Shown here piece after piece: positions 46,435 through 56,496 of a stretch of DNA of 64,000 nucleotides; position 1 is the stretch's first letter; each line of letters opens with the position of its first letter. The notes beneath the pieces are model-generated. The model was not told the origin of the DNA. It saw only the letters and a list, made by a program, of their open reading frames with translations, and did no database searches. The stretch spans positions 17,164 through 81,163 of the forward strand of contig CAJWFS010000001.1 of the NCBI GenBank assembly GCA_913030665.1. The letters are read 5' to 3'. Position numbers and translations under genes: made by a program. The DNA comes from an uncultured Acidimicrobiaceae bacterium. Lineage in GTDB: Bacteria; Actinomycetota; Acidimicrobiia; Acidimicrobiales; MedAcidi-G1.

Positions 46435-47625
46435 TCAGAGCCTCGGCAACCCATCGGCGAGAAGAGGCCGGACCCTGGGTCCCCACAGGTGGGCCAGTGA
46501 CTCGCCCTCGTAGTCGCCCTCGAACGCCGCCTCGATGAGAACCACCCGATAGGCCTGGACGGCCAGCACGATGTCGCAGTCGTTCAGGAACTCGTCCAGT
46601 GGGTGGTCGACCACCCCGGCGGCGACGAGGCGGTCGTGGTATTCACGGCAGAGGCGCAGGAACGTGGCCCGGGCCTCGGGCCCCGGCGGAATGGTCTCGG
46701 AGAGAAGGTAGGCCACGTCACCGGCCGGCCGGCCTGAGCCGGTGACCCCAAAGTCGATCATGACCAGCCCGGCGTCGGTGAACAGCATGTTGTCGGTCCG
46801 GCAGTCCCCGTGACGGATGGAGAGCGGCTGGTTCAGGTGGGCCGCCAGGCCCACGATGTGGTCACCCACCCAATCGGCGTGTCGCATCAGTTCGTCGGTG
46901 AACACGCCGGGTTCCCGCTCCACCACATCGTCCCGCCATGCCCGGTAGAGGCCGTGCATGACGTTCGGCATCTGGGTCAACATCGACCACTCGAACACCG
47001 AGTCGTCAGCAAGCCTGAGGTCACCCCAGAAGTGGGCGTGCATTTCGGCGAGGGTGCCGAGGATGGTGGACAGGTCCTCGGCTGGCGGGAGGTCCATGGC
47101 CGTGGTGGTCCGAGCATCGGGGATGTACTCCATCACCAACGCGTAGCGACGCTTCGTCGGCCTCACGAGCTTTCGGGCATGGCGGCCGATGAACTTCACG
47201 ACCGGCGCGGGGAGCCCGTCCACGAACCGTTCCCGGCGTCGACGGGTGGCCAGCAATGGTCCCGGGTCGCGGACGGCGTGTATGAGGCGCGGCACGCGTA
47301 CGGGGAAGTCGTCCGAAAGGCGTTCGTAGAAGTCGAACTCCCGGTCGTAGGCGCCCTCGGCTTCCGCCAGGCCTCGGTTGCCGGCGTTGTCGGTGGGGAA
47401 CTTGACCAGCACCGCATCCGGGGCGTCGGGCTCCTCGGTATCCCAGTCCAACGAGACTCTGATGGTCTGGCCCTGGAAGCCCACCCCGGAACCCGGGCTA
47501 CCCGTCCGGAAGCCGACCACGTTCGCCGCGTCGAGGAGGCCGGCCGAGCGGACGGCGTGCGTCAGCCAGGCCGCGTCGATCTCCTCGACCGACTGGGGAA
47601 TCCGTACGGGTAGGCGTCTCGACAT
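46435..47625 (-). CDS. Phosphotransferase (APH-like) family protein
   Basis: LSIRHGDCRTDNMLFTDAGLVMIDFGVTG, YALVMEYIPDARTT. Confidence 0.85.
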   Translation of the reverse strand: MSRRLPVRIPQSVEEIDAAWLTHAVRSAGLLDAANVVGFRTGSPGSGVGFQGQTIRVSLDWDTEEPDAPDAVLVKFPTDNAGNRGLAEAEGAYDREFDFYERLSDDFPVRVPRLIHAVRDPGPLLATRRRRERFVDGLPAPVVKFIGRHARKLVRPTKRRYALVMEYIPDARTTTAMDLPPAEDLSTILGTLAEMHAHFWGDLRLADDSVFEWSMLTQMPNVMHGLYRAWRDDVVEREPGVFTDELMRHADWVGDHIVGLAAHLNQPLSIRHGDCRTDNMLFTDAGLVMIDFGVTGSGRPAGDVAYLLSETIPPGPEARATFLRLCREYHDRLVAAGVVDHPLDEFLNDCDIVLAVQAYRVVLIEAAFEGDYEGESLAHLWGPRVRPLLADGLPRL

Positions 47626-47689
47626 CGGCCGGACCCTACGTCACGATCCCGACCGACAACATGGTGGTCCCGGGTCGGGTCAGGCGTTG

Positions 47690-48724
47690 TCAGGTCAGCG
47701 TGATCCGTCCGGAACCGGCCGTGGCCCGCCCGATCACGGCAGCCAGGTGCCCGGTCGAGTCCAGGTCCACCAACACGCCGTCGACCTCCGTCGGGTCCAC
47801 GCCGAAGACCAGTCCACCGGACGTCTGGGCATCGGCCAGGAGGAGCACGTCGAGTTCGTCGTGGCCACCCCGGTCCAGTCGTTCGTCGGCCCACTCCAGG
47901 TTGCGACGGCTCCCCCCGGGCATGGAGCCGGCCTCGGCCAGCTCCCGCGTCCCCGGCAGCAGGGGAACTGCAGCGAAATCGATGGCGACGTCAATACCGG
48001 ACTCGATGGCGGCCCGGCCAAGGTGCCCGAGGAGGCCGAAGCCGGTCACGTCGGTTGCACCTCGCGCTCCCGAGGCGACCGCTATGCGCGCCGCATCGTC
48101 GTTGAGGCGCGTCATGCAGGTCAGCGCAGCGTCGACCACCTCCTCGGAGGCGGTGCCGAGCTTGATGGCCGTCGTGATCACCCCCACGCCGAGCGGCTTT
48201 GTGAGGACGATCGCATCGCCGGGCCTGAATCCGGTGTTCGTGAGCATTCGGTCCGGATGCACCTCGCCCACCACGGCCAGCCCGAACTTGGGCTCCGGGT
48301 CATCCACGGTGTGGCCTCCGGCTATCACGAACCCGCCTTCGGAGGCGATCTCCTCCGCGCCGCTGAGCACCTCCACAAGGAGGTCGTTTGACAACTCGGC
48401 GGCGTTCCAGCCGACCAGGTTGAGTGCCAGCAGGGGTCGACCGCCCATCGCGTAGACGTCCGACACGGCATTGGCCGCGGCTACGCGGCCCCACCATCTG
48501 GCGTCATCCACGACCGGGGTTATGAAGTCGGCTGTCACGACCAGGGCGCGGTCGTCGTCGAGGCGCCACACGGCGGCGTCGTCGCCGGTCGCTGCTCCTA
48601 CAAGAAGGTCGGGATCTGTCACGGGTGCCAGGCGGCGCACGACGTGCGCCAACTCGCCGGGGGCGAGCTTGCAACCTCAACCGGCTCCGTGGCTGAACTG
48701 TGTCAGCCGTCGGTTCTCCTCCAT
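47690..48724 (-). CDS. selD: Selenide, water dikinase SelD; predicted selenoprotein (TGA at codon 16 = Sec)
   Basis: ATG 48724: MEENRRLTQFSHGAG-U-GCKLAPGELAHVVRRLAPVTDPDLLVGAATGDDAAVWRL...; in-frame TGA at 48677-48679 at the conserved catalytic Cys/Sec; downstream body is unmistakable SelD (TADFITPVVDDARWWGRVAAANAVSDVYAMGGRPLLALNLVGW). Confidence 0.9.
48634..48667 (-). promoter_or_regulatory. Candidate bacterial SECIS hairpins downstream of selD UGA
   Basis: Minus strand: CUCGCC-CCC-GGCGAG (48667-48653) and GGCGCAC-GUC-GUGCGCC (48650-48634), the latter with a GU-containing apical loop about 34 nt after UGA. Confidence 0.55.
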
Positions 48725-48808
48725 CTCGTCACCCCCTCTCCCGTCGTCGGGGCATCATGACCGGCCCCGATTGGGACACGGCTATCTCCGGTAAGAGTAG
48801 GCGGCGGC

Positions 48809-50044
48809 TCAGGTGGCACCGATGACGCCACGGGACCGGAGGTCGGCCAGGAGTCCGTCGGTCAGGCCAAGCTCGGCGGCGAGCACCTCGTCGGTGTGCT
48901 CTCCCAGCCATGGCACGCGGACATCGGGAACCTCGGCGACCTCTGACAGCTTGACCGGGTTGCCTGGCACCAGCACAGGCTCACCGGAAGCCGCGGGCAG
49001 CGTTTCGATCAGCATGTTGCGGACCGCCATGTGCTGGTCAGCGACGACCTGGGTGCTGGTCTGGGACGGGCCACAGGCGAGTCCGGCACCCGACAGCGTC
49101 TCCACCACGTCGACCAGCGTTCGGTGGCTGGACCACGACTCGATTGCCGGACGTAGGAGGTCGTCCAGATGCTCCTGCCAACCGGCACGCGTGGCGAGCC
49201 GCCCATCGTCGAGCAGGTCCGGCCGCCCGATCTCGGTCATCAGGACCTCAAAGTGGTGCTCCCGCACGCACTGCAACACGAAGTGGCCGTCGGCAGCCTG
49301 GAAGGTCTCCACGATGCCCACCCCGCTCCCCCACTCCCGCGGGATCCCCATGGAGTGGAAGTTGGTGACGATGTCGGTCATGGCGACGGTCGAGTCCAGC
49401 ATGGCGACGTCGATGTGCTGGCCGGTGCCGGTCAGGTCCCTGTGTCGCAGCGCCGCCAGGATCCCCACCGCGCCGAACAGCGCCGAGCTGATGTCCCCCA
49501 GGGCTCCGACCGGGTTGGCGGCCGGCGGCCGACCCGGGGTTCGCTTGTACTCGTAGATCCCGGACATTCCCTCCACCACCGCCGCGTAGGCGCCCATGTC
49601 CCAGTAGGGGGAGCGCTGGTCCTGGCCGAAGCCCGATACCGAGAGGTAGATGACCGCAGGATGGGCGGCCCGGACGGCCTCGTACCCGATGCCCAGGCGG
49701 TCCGCGGTCCCGGCCCGGAAGTTCTCACCAACGACATCGAAGCCGGACGCCATCCGTAGGAACAGTTCGACTCCCTCCGGATGCTTCAGGTCGATGGCGA
49801 CGCTGCGCTTGTTCAGGTTGTTCCGCAGGAAGGTCGCTCCCACCTGGCGGCCATGCGGGTCCGTCACGAAGGGTTGGGATCCACGACCGCTGTCACCGGT
49901 CACCGGGTGCTCGACCTTGACCACCTCGGCTCCCAGGCGGGCCAGGAGTTGGGTGGCGAACGGGAGGGCTGCCATCTGCTCCACGGCCAGGATCCGTATG
50001 CCATCCAGCGGCCGGGGAGCCTCGTCGGTGGTGGTGGTGGCCAT
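48809..50044 (-). CDS. CaiB/BaiF family CoA-transferase
   Basis: PLDGIRILAVEQMAALPFATQLLARLGAEVVKVEHPVTGDSGR, RNNLNKRSVAIDLKHPEG, VVGENFRAGTADRLGIGYE. Confidence 0.93.
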   Translation of the reverse strand: MATTTTDEAPRPLDGIRILAVEQMAALPFATQLLARLGAEVVKVEHPVTGDSGRGSQPFVTDPHGRQVGATFLRNNLNKRSVAIDLKHPEGVELFLRMASGFDVVGENFRAGTADRLGIGYEAVRAAHPAVIYLSVSGFGQDQRSPYWDMGAYAAVVEGMSGIYEYKRTPGRPPAANPVGALGDISSALFGAVGILAALRHRDLTGTGQHIDVAMLDSTVAMTDIVTNFHSMGIPREWGSGVGIVETFQAADGHFVLQCVREHHFEVLMTEIGRPDLLDDGRLATRAGWQEHLDDLLRPAIESWSSHRTLVDVVETLSGAGLACGPSQTSTQVVADQHMAVRNMLIETLPAASGEPVLVPGNPVKLSEVAEVPDVRVPWLGEHTDEVLAAELGLTDGLLADLRSRGVIGAT

Positions 50045-50060
50045 CGTGACCAGTCTGCCC

Positions 50061-50936
50061 TCAGAGTCCTGTCGGCCGGTTCACGAAACGCCCGGCCTCC
50101 GGCGAGAAGAACCAGCCGCCTCCGGCCAGCGTTCCTCCATCCACCGGCACGTTGTGGCCGGTGACGAACGAAGACATCTCACTGGCCAGGAACAGAGCCA
50201 CCCGGGCCTGGTCCTCCGGCCAGCCCAGTCGGCCGACCGGAGCCCACGCCTCCCAAAGGTGGCCGTGCCCGGCGCCGTCGGACAGGTAGTCGACCTGGGG
50301 GGTCTGGGTCAGGTCGGGCCCGATGCCGTTGACCCTGATCCCCTTTCGTCCGTAGCCGGCAGCCAACGAGGTGGTGAAGTGGGCCACCGCCGCCTTCATG
50401 GCGGCGTAGACCGGCTCACCGGGGAAGCCCCGCATCCCCTCCACCGAGTGCACGTTGACTATCGACCCGCCGCCACCCTCGACCATCGGCTCCAGGAAGG
50501 CCCTGGTGACCCTGAAGACGTGCTCCAGGTTGGTTGAGTACATGGCCTGCCAGGACTCGGGTGTCGACTCGTGAAACCGGACCAGCGGTCGGTAGTCGCC
50601 GACGTTGTTGACCAGCACATCCACCCGTCCGTGCTCGCCCACGACCGCTACGCGGAGATCCTCCACCTCGGCATCGGACGCCACGTCGACCACGTGGGCC
50701 CGTGCCGTTCCACCGATCGCTTCGATCGCATCGACGGCGGCTGACGCCCGGTCCGGATCGATCTCGACGATCTCGACGAGAGCCCCGTGTTGGGCGAACA
50801 ACCGGGAGATCGCCCCGCCGATCCCGACGCCTCCACCGGTCACCACGGCCACCCTGCCCTCCAGCAACCGGTTCCAGTCCCCGATCGGCGGGACCCGCAC
50901 GGGCCCTTGTGCCGCTCCCCCCGACGGGCCTTTCAC
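50061..50936 (-). CDS. SDR family oxidoreductase
   Basis: AVVTGGGVGIGGAISRLFAQHGA, VDVLVNNVGDY, VNVHSVEGMRGFPGEPVYAAMKAAVAHFT, GIRVNGIGPD. Confidence 0.92.
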   Translation of the reverse strand: MKGPSGGAAQGPVRVPPIGDWNRLLEGRVAVVTGGGVGIGGAISRLFAQHGALVEIVEIDPDRASAAVDAIEAIGGTARAHVVDVASDAEVEDLRVAVVGEHGRVDVLVNNVGDYRPLVRFHESTPESWQAMYSTNLEHVFRVTRAFLEPMVEGGGGSIVNVHSVEGMRGFPGEPVYAAMKAAVAHFTTSLAAGYGRKGIRVNGIGPDLTQTPQVDYLSDGAGHGHLWEAWAPVGRLGWPEDQARVALFLASEMSSFVTGHNVPVDGGTLAGGGWFFSPEAGRFVNRPTGL

Positions 50937-52114
50937 CCCGACCCCGACCCCGCAACACGGCGAACGGCGTCCAGGAGTCGGTCGACGTCATCGTCGGTCG
51001 TGTAGAGGCTGATACCGGCGCGCACTGCTCCTGCCTCGGAGTCCAGATCGAGTGGCGCCATGGCCTCCACTGCGTAGTTGTGACCGTCCCAGACGGCCAC
51101 CCTCTCGTCGGCCAGCCGTTCGGCGACGGCCAGCGGTGCCAGGCCGTCGACCTCGAACATGAGCGTCGGCGCCCTGTCGACGGTGTCGGGTGGCCCGACA
51201 ACCCGGACAGCGTCGATCCCGTGAAGGCCCTCAATCAGCCGGGCGAAACGGATCGCCTCATGGGCGACGATCCTGTCCATGTCCGTCTCGAGCAGGAAGC
51301 GGGCCGCCGCGTCGATGCCGGCCAGTGCCTCCCAGGACGGGGTTCCGTACTGGAGGCGGCCCGGCCCCGAGTCGGGAGCCGGACGGACCTTGTACACGTC
51401 CAGCGCCTCCAACAGGCCCGGCTCCACGCACATGATCCCGGCATGGGGGCCGTACCACTTGTACGACGAGGTGGTGAATACGTCGCATCCGATGGCGGCG
51501 ACGTCCACACCACGATGCGGCGTCAGGTGGACGCCGTCCACGACGACCCTGGCCCCGGCGGAGTGGGCGGCGGCCGTGACCGTGGCGACGTCGGGAATGG
51601 CTCCAACGGCGTTCGAGGATCCCGTGACCGCCACCCATCGGGTGGCGGGGCCGATCAGGTCGATCACCGAACCCGCTGCCAGGCGACCAGTGCTCGGATC
51701 CAGTTCGGCCATGCGGACAGTGGCCCCGGTGTCCCTGGCGAGCAGCAGCCACGGCGCCACGTTGGAGTCGTGGTCCAGCATGGTGCACACGATCTCGTCG
51801 CCGGGTCCGAGTCCCCGGCCGATGGCCCGGGTGAGGGCCATCATGTTGGCCGTGGTGCTCGGTCCAAAGACCATGCAGCCGGGGTCGGCTCCCAGCAGTT
51901 CGCCCATGGTGGCGCTCACCGTCTCCACCAGGTCGTCGCAGGCTGCCGCTGCGGCGAAGGAACCGTGGGAGTTGGCGTTGTTCCCACTGCGCTGCCAGGC
52001 GGCGGTGGCCTCGATGGCCACGTCCACCACCTGGGTCCCGGCCGGCCCGTCAAAACGGGCCCATTCTCCGGTCACACCCGGAAATCGGTCCCTTATGTCG
52101 TGTAGGTCATGCAC
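50933..52114 (-). CDS. Aminotransferase class V-fold (cysteine desulfurase-like) protein
   Basis: FDGPAGTQVVDVAIEATAAW, TTANMMALTRAIGRGLGPGDEIVCTMLDHDSNVAPW, VDGVHLTPHRGVDVAAIGCDVFTTSSYKWYGPHAG. Confidence 0.9.
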   Translation of the reverse strand: MHDLHDIRDRFPGVTGEWARFDGPAGTQVVDVAIEATAAWQRSGNNANSHGSFAAAAACDDLVETVSATMGELLGADPGCMVFGPSTTANMMALTRAIGRGLGPGDEIVCTMLDHDSNVAPWLLLARDTGATVRMAELDPSTGRLAAGSVIDLIGPATRWVAVTGSSNAVGAIPDVATVTAAAHSAGARVVVDGVHLTPHRGVDVAAIGCDVFTTSSYKWYGPHAGIMCVEPGLLEALDVYKVRPAPDSGPGRLQYGTPSWEALAGIDAAARFLLETDMDRIVAHEAIRFARLIEGLHGIDAVRVVGPPDTVDRAPTLMFEVDGLAPLAVAERLADERVAVWDGHNYAVEAMAPLDLDSEAGAVRAGISLYTTDDDVDRLLDAVRRVAGSGSG

Positions 52115-52157
52115 GGTCGGGCACGCTAGTGGGCAGAACCAAACCGGAAGGAGCCCT

Positions 52158-52631
52158 GTGGAGGCCTGGGAACTCGATGCCAGAGAGCAGATCCGTGGCC
52201 TCGTGGCCGCCTACAACGCCCTGGGTGACCGCGGCCGGTTCGACGCTGTCATGGCCCTCTTCGCCGAAGACGCCGTGATGGACGTCGGAGACGGACGCTC
52301 CTATGAGGGGCTGGACCAGATCCGCACGATCTTCACCGGAACCAGCGACTCGATTCTGGACCGGGACGGTGACAGTGGAGGCGGTGGCGGGCCCCGCTTC
52401 CTCCAACACCACACGACCGGTCTGCACATCACCATGGGAGGCCGCGCCGAGGCCAACGGCCACTCCTACTTCACGGTGATGACCGACCGCGGCGTGGACC
52501 ACTGGGGCCGATACCAGGATGCCTACCGGCCTGTGGATGGCCACTGGAGGTTCGCCTCGCGCCGGGTCCGCATCGACGGCACCACGCCCGGGGGCTGGGC
52601 GGACAGGCGCCTGAACGGACCGGCGACGTGA
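52158..52631 (+). CDS. NTF2/SnoaL-like domain protein
   Basis: EQIRGLVAAYNALGDRGRFDAVMALFAEDAVMDVGDGRSYEGLDQIRTIF; GTG start 52158. Confidence 0.8.
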   Translation: MEAWELDAREQIRGLVAAYNALGDRGRFDAVMALFAEDAVMDVGDGRSYEGLDQIRTIFTGTSDSILDRDGDSGGGGGPRFLQHHTTGLHITMGGRAEANGHSYFTVMTDRGVDHWGRYQDAYRPVDGHWRFASRRVRIDGTTPGGWADRRLNGPAT

Positions 52632-53170
52632 CCACCCCCGCAGGAATGTCCGACCTGGAACGCCTGGTGGCCGAGGCCGACATCCGGCAGTTGGTCGCCC
52701 GCTACGCCGTCGCCCTCGACCAACGCGATCTCGAGACTCTGGTGGCCCTGTTCGTGCCCGACGTGCGCGCCGGGCAGGGCACCCGGGGACACGCCGCCCT
52801 GCGGGAGGGTTTCGACTCGCAGCTCAGGACGGTCGGCGTAACGGTGCTGAACGTCGGAACCCACCAGATCGACCTGACCGGGCCCGATGACGCCACCGGC
52901 CACGTCTACTGCAAGGCCGAGATCCAGGACGGTGATCGTTGGATCCACCAGGCCATCCGGTACGACGACACCTACTGTCGGGTGGATGGCGACTGGCGGT
53001 TCGTGCGGCGTCAGCACCTGCTCTTCTACGGCGCCGAGGTGGGCGTCAACCCGCTGGGACTCCCGCCCGCGGACTGGCCCACGAACCACGACGGGCTCGG
53101 CACCCTCCCCCATGACGACCCGACCTGGCAGGCCTTCCACCTGAACGACCCGGACGAGGCCTCGACATGA
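52628..53170 (+). CDS. NTF2/SnoaL-like domain protein
   Basis: DIRQLVARYAVALDQRDLETLVALFVPDVRAG... Confidence 0.85.
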   Translation: MTTPAGMSDLERLVAEADIRQLVARYAVALDQRDLETLVALFVPDVRAGQGTRGHAALREGFDSQLRTVGVTVLNVGTHQIDLTGPDDATGHVYCKAEIQDGDRWIHQAIRYDDTYCRVDGDWRFVRRQHLLFYGAEVGVNPLGLPPADWPTNHDGLGTLPHDDPTWQAFHLNDPDEAST

Positions 53171-53234
53171 ACACCTCGGCCAGCCATGGGACATGCCATC
53201 CAGCCATGGGCAGACAAGGCCCCGAGGTGGCCGG

Positions 53235-54992
53235 GTGAGCACCGACCAGGACGTCGGACGCCAGATCGGCGACACGATCCTGGCGGGCTTCGTCGACTAC
53301 ATCGCCGGCTTCAGGAAGATCTCCCGTCGCGCCCAGCGCCATTTCACGCAGCGCGAGTGGACGGAACAGGACGCCGATTCCCGCCAGCGCCTGACCCTCC
53401 ACCGCTCCACGGTCGTCCAGACGGTGGAGCGGGTGCAGTCCGTCCTGGATGGGGTGGCCGACCGCCGCGGCACCTGGCGCACCGCACGGGCCCACTACAA
53501 GCGCAGAATCGCCGACCGGTCCGACCTGACGCTGGCCGAGACCTTCTTCAACTCGGTGACACGTCGCACCTTCACCACCATCGGCGTGGACAACGACGTG
53601 GAACTCCGTTGGTTCGGAGCCACGACAGTTCCGCGCGGTGAGGGACGCGCCGAACTGTTCACCACCGCCAGTCGCTTAAGGGACACTTCGGCCATGGTCC
53701 GCCAGATCCTGGAGTCATACGATTTCGAGGCACCCTGGGCAGACCTGGAGGCGGACGTCCGCCGGGTGGCCGCCCGCATGGACTCGTTCCTGATCGAGGA
53801 GTGGGACAGCCTTGAGGCCGACGGCATCGACATGCTGCGACCTGTCTTCTACCGGAACAAGGCCGCCTACCTGGTGGGTCGACTTCGGCAGCTGAACCGG
53901 GTGACCCCGATCGTCTTCCCCATCCTCCACGGTGCCGACGGCCTTCGGATCGACACGGTGCTCCTGACCGAATCACAGGCCAGCCGGCTGTTCAGCTTCA
54001 CCCGGTCCTACTTCTTCGTGGAGTGGCCCAACCCGTCGGAGCTGGTCGGCTTCCTGAAGTCGCTGCTCCCCATGAAGTCGCTGGCCGAGCTCTACACGGC
54101 GATCGGGTTCCCCCAGCACGGCAAGACGAGCCTCTACCGCTCCCTCTACCGGCACCTCGACCACTCCCACGACAAGTTCGTCAGGGCACGTGGCACCCCG
54201 GGCATGGTGATGGCGGTGTTCACGCTGGTCTCGTTCAACGTCGTCTTCAAGATCATCAAGGACCGCTTCGACCCACCGAAGAACACCACCCGGGATGCCG
54301 TCAAGCGCCGCTACGCGCTCGTCTACAACCACGACAGGGTGGGCCGCATGGTGGAGGCCTGGGAGTTCGAGAACCTCTCGTTCGACAAGGACCGGTTCGA
54401 CCCTGAGCTCCTGGAGGACCTGCTGGAAACGACCTCCGAGTCGGTGAGGATGAAGGGCGACCGGGTGGTGATCAGCCACGTGTACACGGAGCGGCAGGTG
54501 TACCCCCTGAACCTGTACCTGCGGGAGATGTCGACGGCCAAGGCGGTGGCCGCGGCCATCGACTGGGGTTGGGCCATCAAGGATCTGGCGGCGGCGAACG
54601 TCTTCCCCGGCGACCTCTTCACGAAGAACTTCGGCGTGACCCGACACGGCAACGTCGTCTTCTACGACTACGACGAGCTGACCCTGCTGGAGGAGTGCCG
54701 GTTCAGGGCCATTCCAGAGTCCGACGACCCGGCCGACGAGATGCGGTCACAGCCCTGGTTCTCCATCGAGCCCGGCGACGTCTTCCCCGAACAATTCCCG
54801 ACCTTCATGTCCTTCCCGCGTGACGTGGACCATGAGGTACGACGACGCTTCGACGAGGTCCACTCCGACCTCTACACGCCGGACTTCTGGCAGGACGTCC
54901 AGGACAGGTTGGCTCGCCGCGACCTACCCGACTTCTTTCCGTACGTGGAGGACATCAGATTCAGCCGCAGGCCCAGCGGGGCCCTCGGTTAG
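53235..54992 (+). CDS. aceK: Isocitrate dehydrogenase kinase/phosphatase
   Basis: RGTPGMVMAVFTLVSFNVVFKIIKDRF, YNHDRVGRMVEAWEFENLSF, LAAANVFPGDLFTKNFGVTRHGNVVFYDYDEL, PGDVFPEQFPTF; extensive match to remembered E. coli AceK. Confidence 0.95.
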   Translation: MSTDQDVGRQIGDTILAGFVDYIAGFRKISRRAQRHFTQREWTEQDADSRQRLTLHRSTVVQTVERVQSVLDGVADRRGTWRTARAHYKRRIADRSDLTLAETFFNSVTRRTFTTIGVDNDVELRWFGATTVPRGEGRAELFTTASRLRDTSAMVRQILESYDFEAPWADLEADVRRVAARMDSFLIEEWDSLEADGIDMLRPVFYRNKAAYLVGRLRQLNRVTPIVFPILHGADGLRIDTVLLTESQASRLFSFTRSYFFVEWPNPSELVGFLKSLLPMKSLAELYTAIGFPQHGKTSLYRSLYRHLDHSHDKFVRARGTPGMVMAVFTLVSFNVVFKIIKDRFDPPKNTTRDAVKRRYALVYNHDRVGRMVEAWEFENLSFDKDRFDPELLEDLLETTSESVRMKGDRVVISHVYTERQVYPLNLYLREMSTAKAVAAAIDWGWAIKDLAAANVFPGDLFTKNFGVTRHGNVVFYDYDELTLLEECRFRAIPESDDPADEMRSQPWFSIEPGDVFPEQFPTFMSFPRDVDHEVRRRFDEVHSDLYTPDFWQDVQDRLARRDLPDFFPYVEDIRFSRRPSGALG

Positions 54993-55001
54993 GGTCGACG
55001 C

Positions 55002-55673
55002 GTGTCCCGCCCGATAACCGTCGCCCCCTCGGTCCTACCCGCCGACTTCGCCCGTCTGGGCGACGAGTGCATGGCTCTTGAGAAGGCCGGGGTGGACCTC
55101 ATCCACTGGGACGTCATGGACGGTGTGTTCGTTCCCAACCTGACGTTCGGCCCTGACGTCATCGCCTCCACCCGGTCCCTGGTCAACCTCGAGTTCGAGG
55201 CCCACCTGATGGTCGTGGATCCGGACCGGTTGGTGGATCGCTACGTGGAGGCCGGCTGCTCGACCGTGCTGGTCCATGCCGAGGCCTGCGACCACCTGCA
55301 CCGGACGCTGTCACACATCGCCGACCTGGGTGCCACCCCGGGGGTCGCCCTGAACCCCCACACCCCGGCCGACGTGATCCGCCACGTCCGCGACCTACTC
55401 GGCGTGGTGCTGGTGATGACCGTCAACCCGGGATTCGGTGGACAGTCGTACATCGAAGCGATGGAACCCAAGGTGGCCGAGGTGGCCGAGATGCTCGACG
55501 GCTACGACTGTGCGCTGGAGGTGGACGGCGGGATCGGCCCGTCAACGGTGGCCGGAGCAGTGGCCTCCGGGGCCGACCGGCTGGTGTCCGGCAGCGCCCT
55601 GTTCCGGGACCCGGAGGGGCTGGAACACGCCGTAGCGGACCTCAGGTCGCGGGCCGAAGCGGCGCAGGCCTGA
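55002..55673 (+). CDS. rpe: Ribulose-phosphate 3-epimerase
   Basis: [66 protein letters not shown]. Confidence 0.97.
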   Translation: MSRPITVAPSVLPADFARLGDECMALEKAGVDLIHWDVMDGVFVPNLTFGPDVIASTRSLVNLEFEAHLMVVDPDRLVDRYVEAGCSTVLVHAEACDHLHRTLSHIADLGATPGVALNPHTPADVIRHVRDLLGVVLVMTVNPGFGGQSYIEAMEPKVAEVAEMLDGYDCALEVDGGIGPSTVAGAVASGADRLVSGSALFRDPEGLEHAVADLRSRAEAAQA

Positions 55674-55756
55674 CCAGCTGTCCGGTACTGCCACAACTGC
55701 CCTGCCAGCGCAGGGGACGACCGGGCAGCCTGAGGGCGCCGCTACCCTGCGGCCAC

Positions 55757-56374
55757 ATGAACGCATCCTCCTCCACGCCCCAGCCGTCCACCCCGATGGC
55801 CAGCGACGCCGACGGTCCGGACCACGGACGGTTCGACGTCTACAACCGCCTGCTCCGGGATCGGATCGTGTTTCTGGGTTCCGACGTGAACGACGACGTG
55901 GCGAATTTCATCATCGCCCAGATGCTCTTCCTCGAGGCGCAGGACCCCGACAAGCCGATCTGGCTGTACATCAACTCGCCGGGTGGATCGGTCACCGCCG
56001 GCATGGCCATCTACGACACCATGCAGTTCGTGGGTCCCGAGGTGGGCACCATCTGCATGGGCCTGGGCGCCTCGATGGGCCAGTTCCTGCTGTGCGCGGG
56101 GGCGTCGGGCAAGCGGTTCGCCCTGCCCCATGCGCGGATCATGATGCACCAGCCCCTGGGCGGCGTCCGGGGCCAGGCCTCCGACATCGCCATCCAGGCC
56201 GAGCAGATGGCCTACACGAAGAAGATGCTCCAAGAACGAATCGCCGAGCACACCGGTCAGCCGGTAGAGGCCATCGAGTCCGACAGCGACCGCGACCGCT
56301 GGTTCACCGCCGAAGAGGCCCAGGATTACGGGATCATCGACCAGGTGATCGTGCGACGCGGGGAAATGCACTGA
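55757..56374 (+). CDS. clpP: ATP-dependent Clp protease proteolytic subunit
   Basis: [57 protein letters not shown]. Confidence 0.96.
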   Translation: MNASSSTPQPSTPMASDADGPDHGRFDVYNRLLRDRIVFLGSDVNDDVANFIIAQMLFLEAQDPDKPIWLYINSPGGSVTAGMAIYDTMQFVGPEVGTICMGLGASMGQFLLCAGASGKRFALPHARIMMHQPLGGVRGQASDIAIQAEQMAYTKKMLQERIAEHTGQPVEAIESDSDRDRWFTAEEAQDYGIIDQVIVRRGEMH

Positions 56375-56413
56375 GGCCAGACCGGGCCATCGTCTGCCCA
56401 TAGGCTTGCAGGG

Positions 56414-56495
56414 GCGGATGTGGCGGAACTGGTAGACGCACCGGCTTTAGGAGCCGGCGCCGAGAGGCATGGGGGTTCGAGTCCCCCCGTCCGCA
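56414..56495 (+). tRNA. tRNA-Leu (TAG), CCA not encoded
   Basis: GCGGATGTGGCGGAACTGGTAGACGCACCGGCTTTAGGAGCCGGCGCCGAGAGGCATGGGGGTTCGAGTCCCCCCGTCCGCA; class II tRNA, anticodon TAG. Confidence 0.97.
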
Positions 56496-56496
56496 C

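Noticed and set aside
48652-48724. TGA in selD as a nonsense mutation or pseudogene
   Set aside because: Lies exactly at the catalytic Sec/Cys site with intact coding on both sides, and hairpins follow; Sec is the simpler explanation, pending finding the Sec machinery.
50702-52105. 467-aa plus-strand ORF across SDR and aminotransferase genes
   Set aside because: Antisense artefact; both minus-strand genes have clear family motifs.
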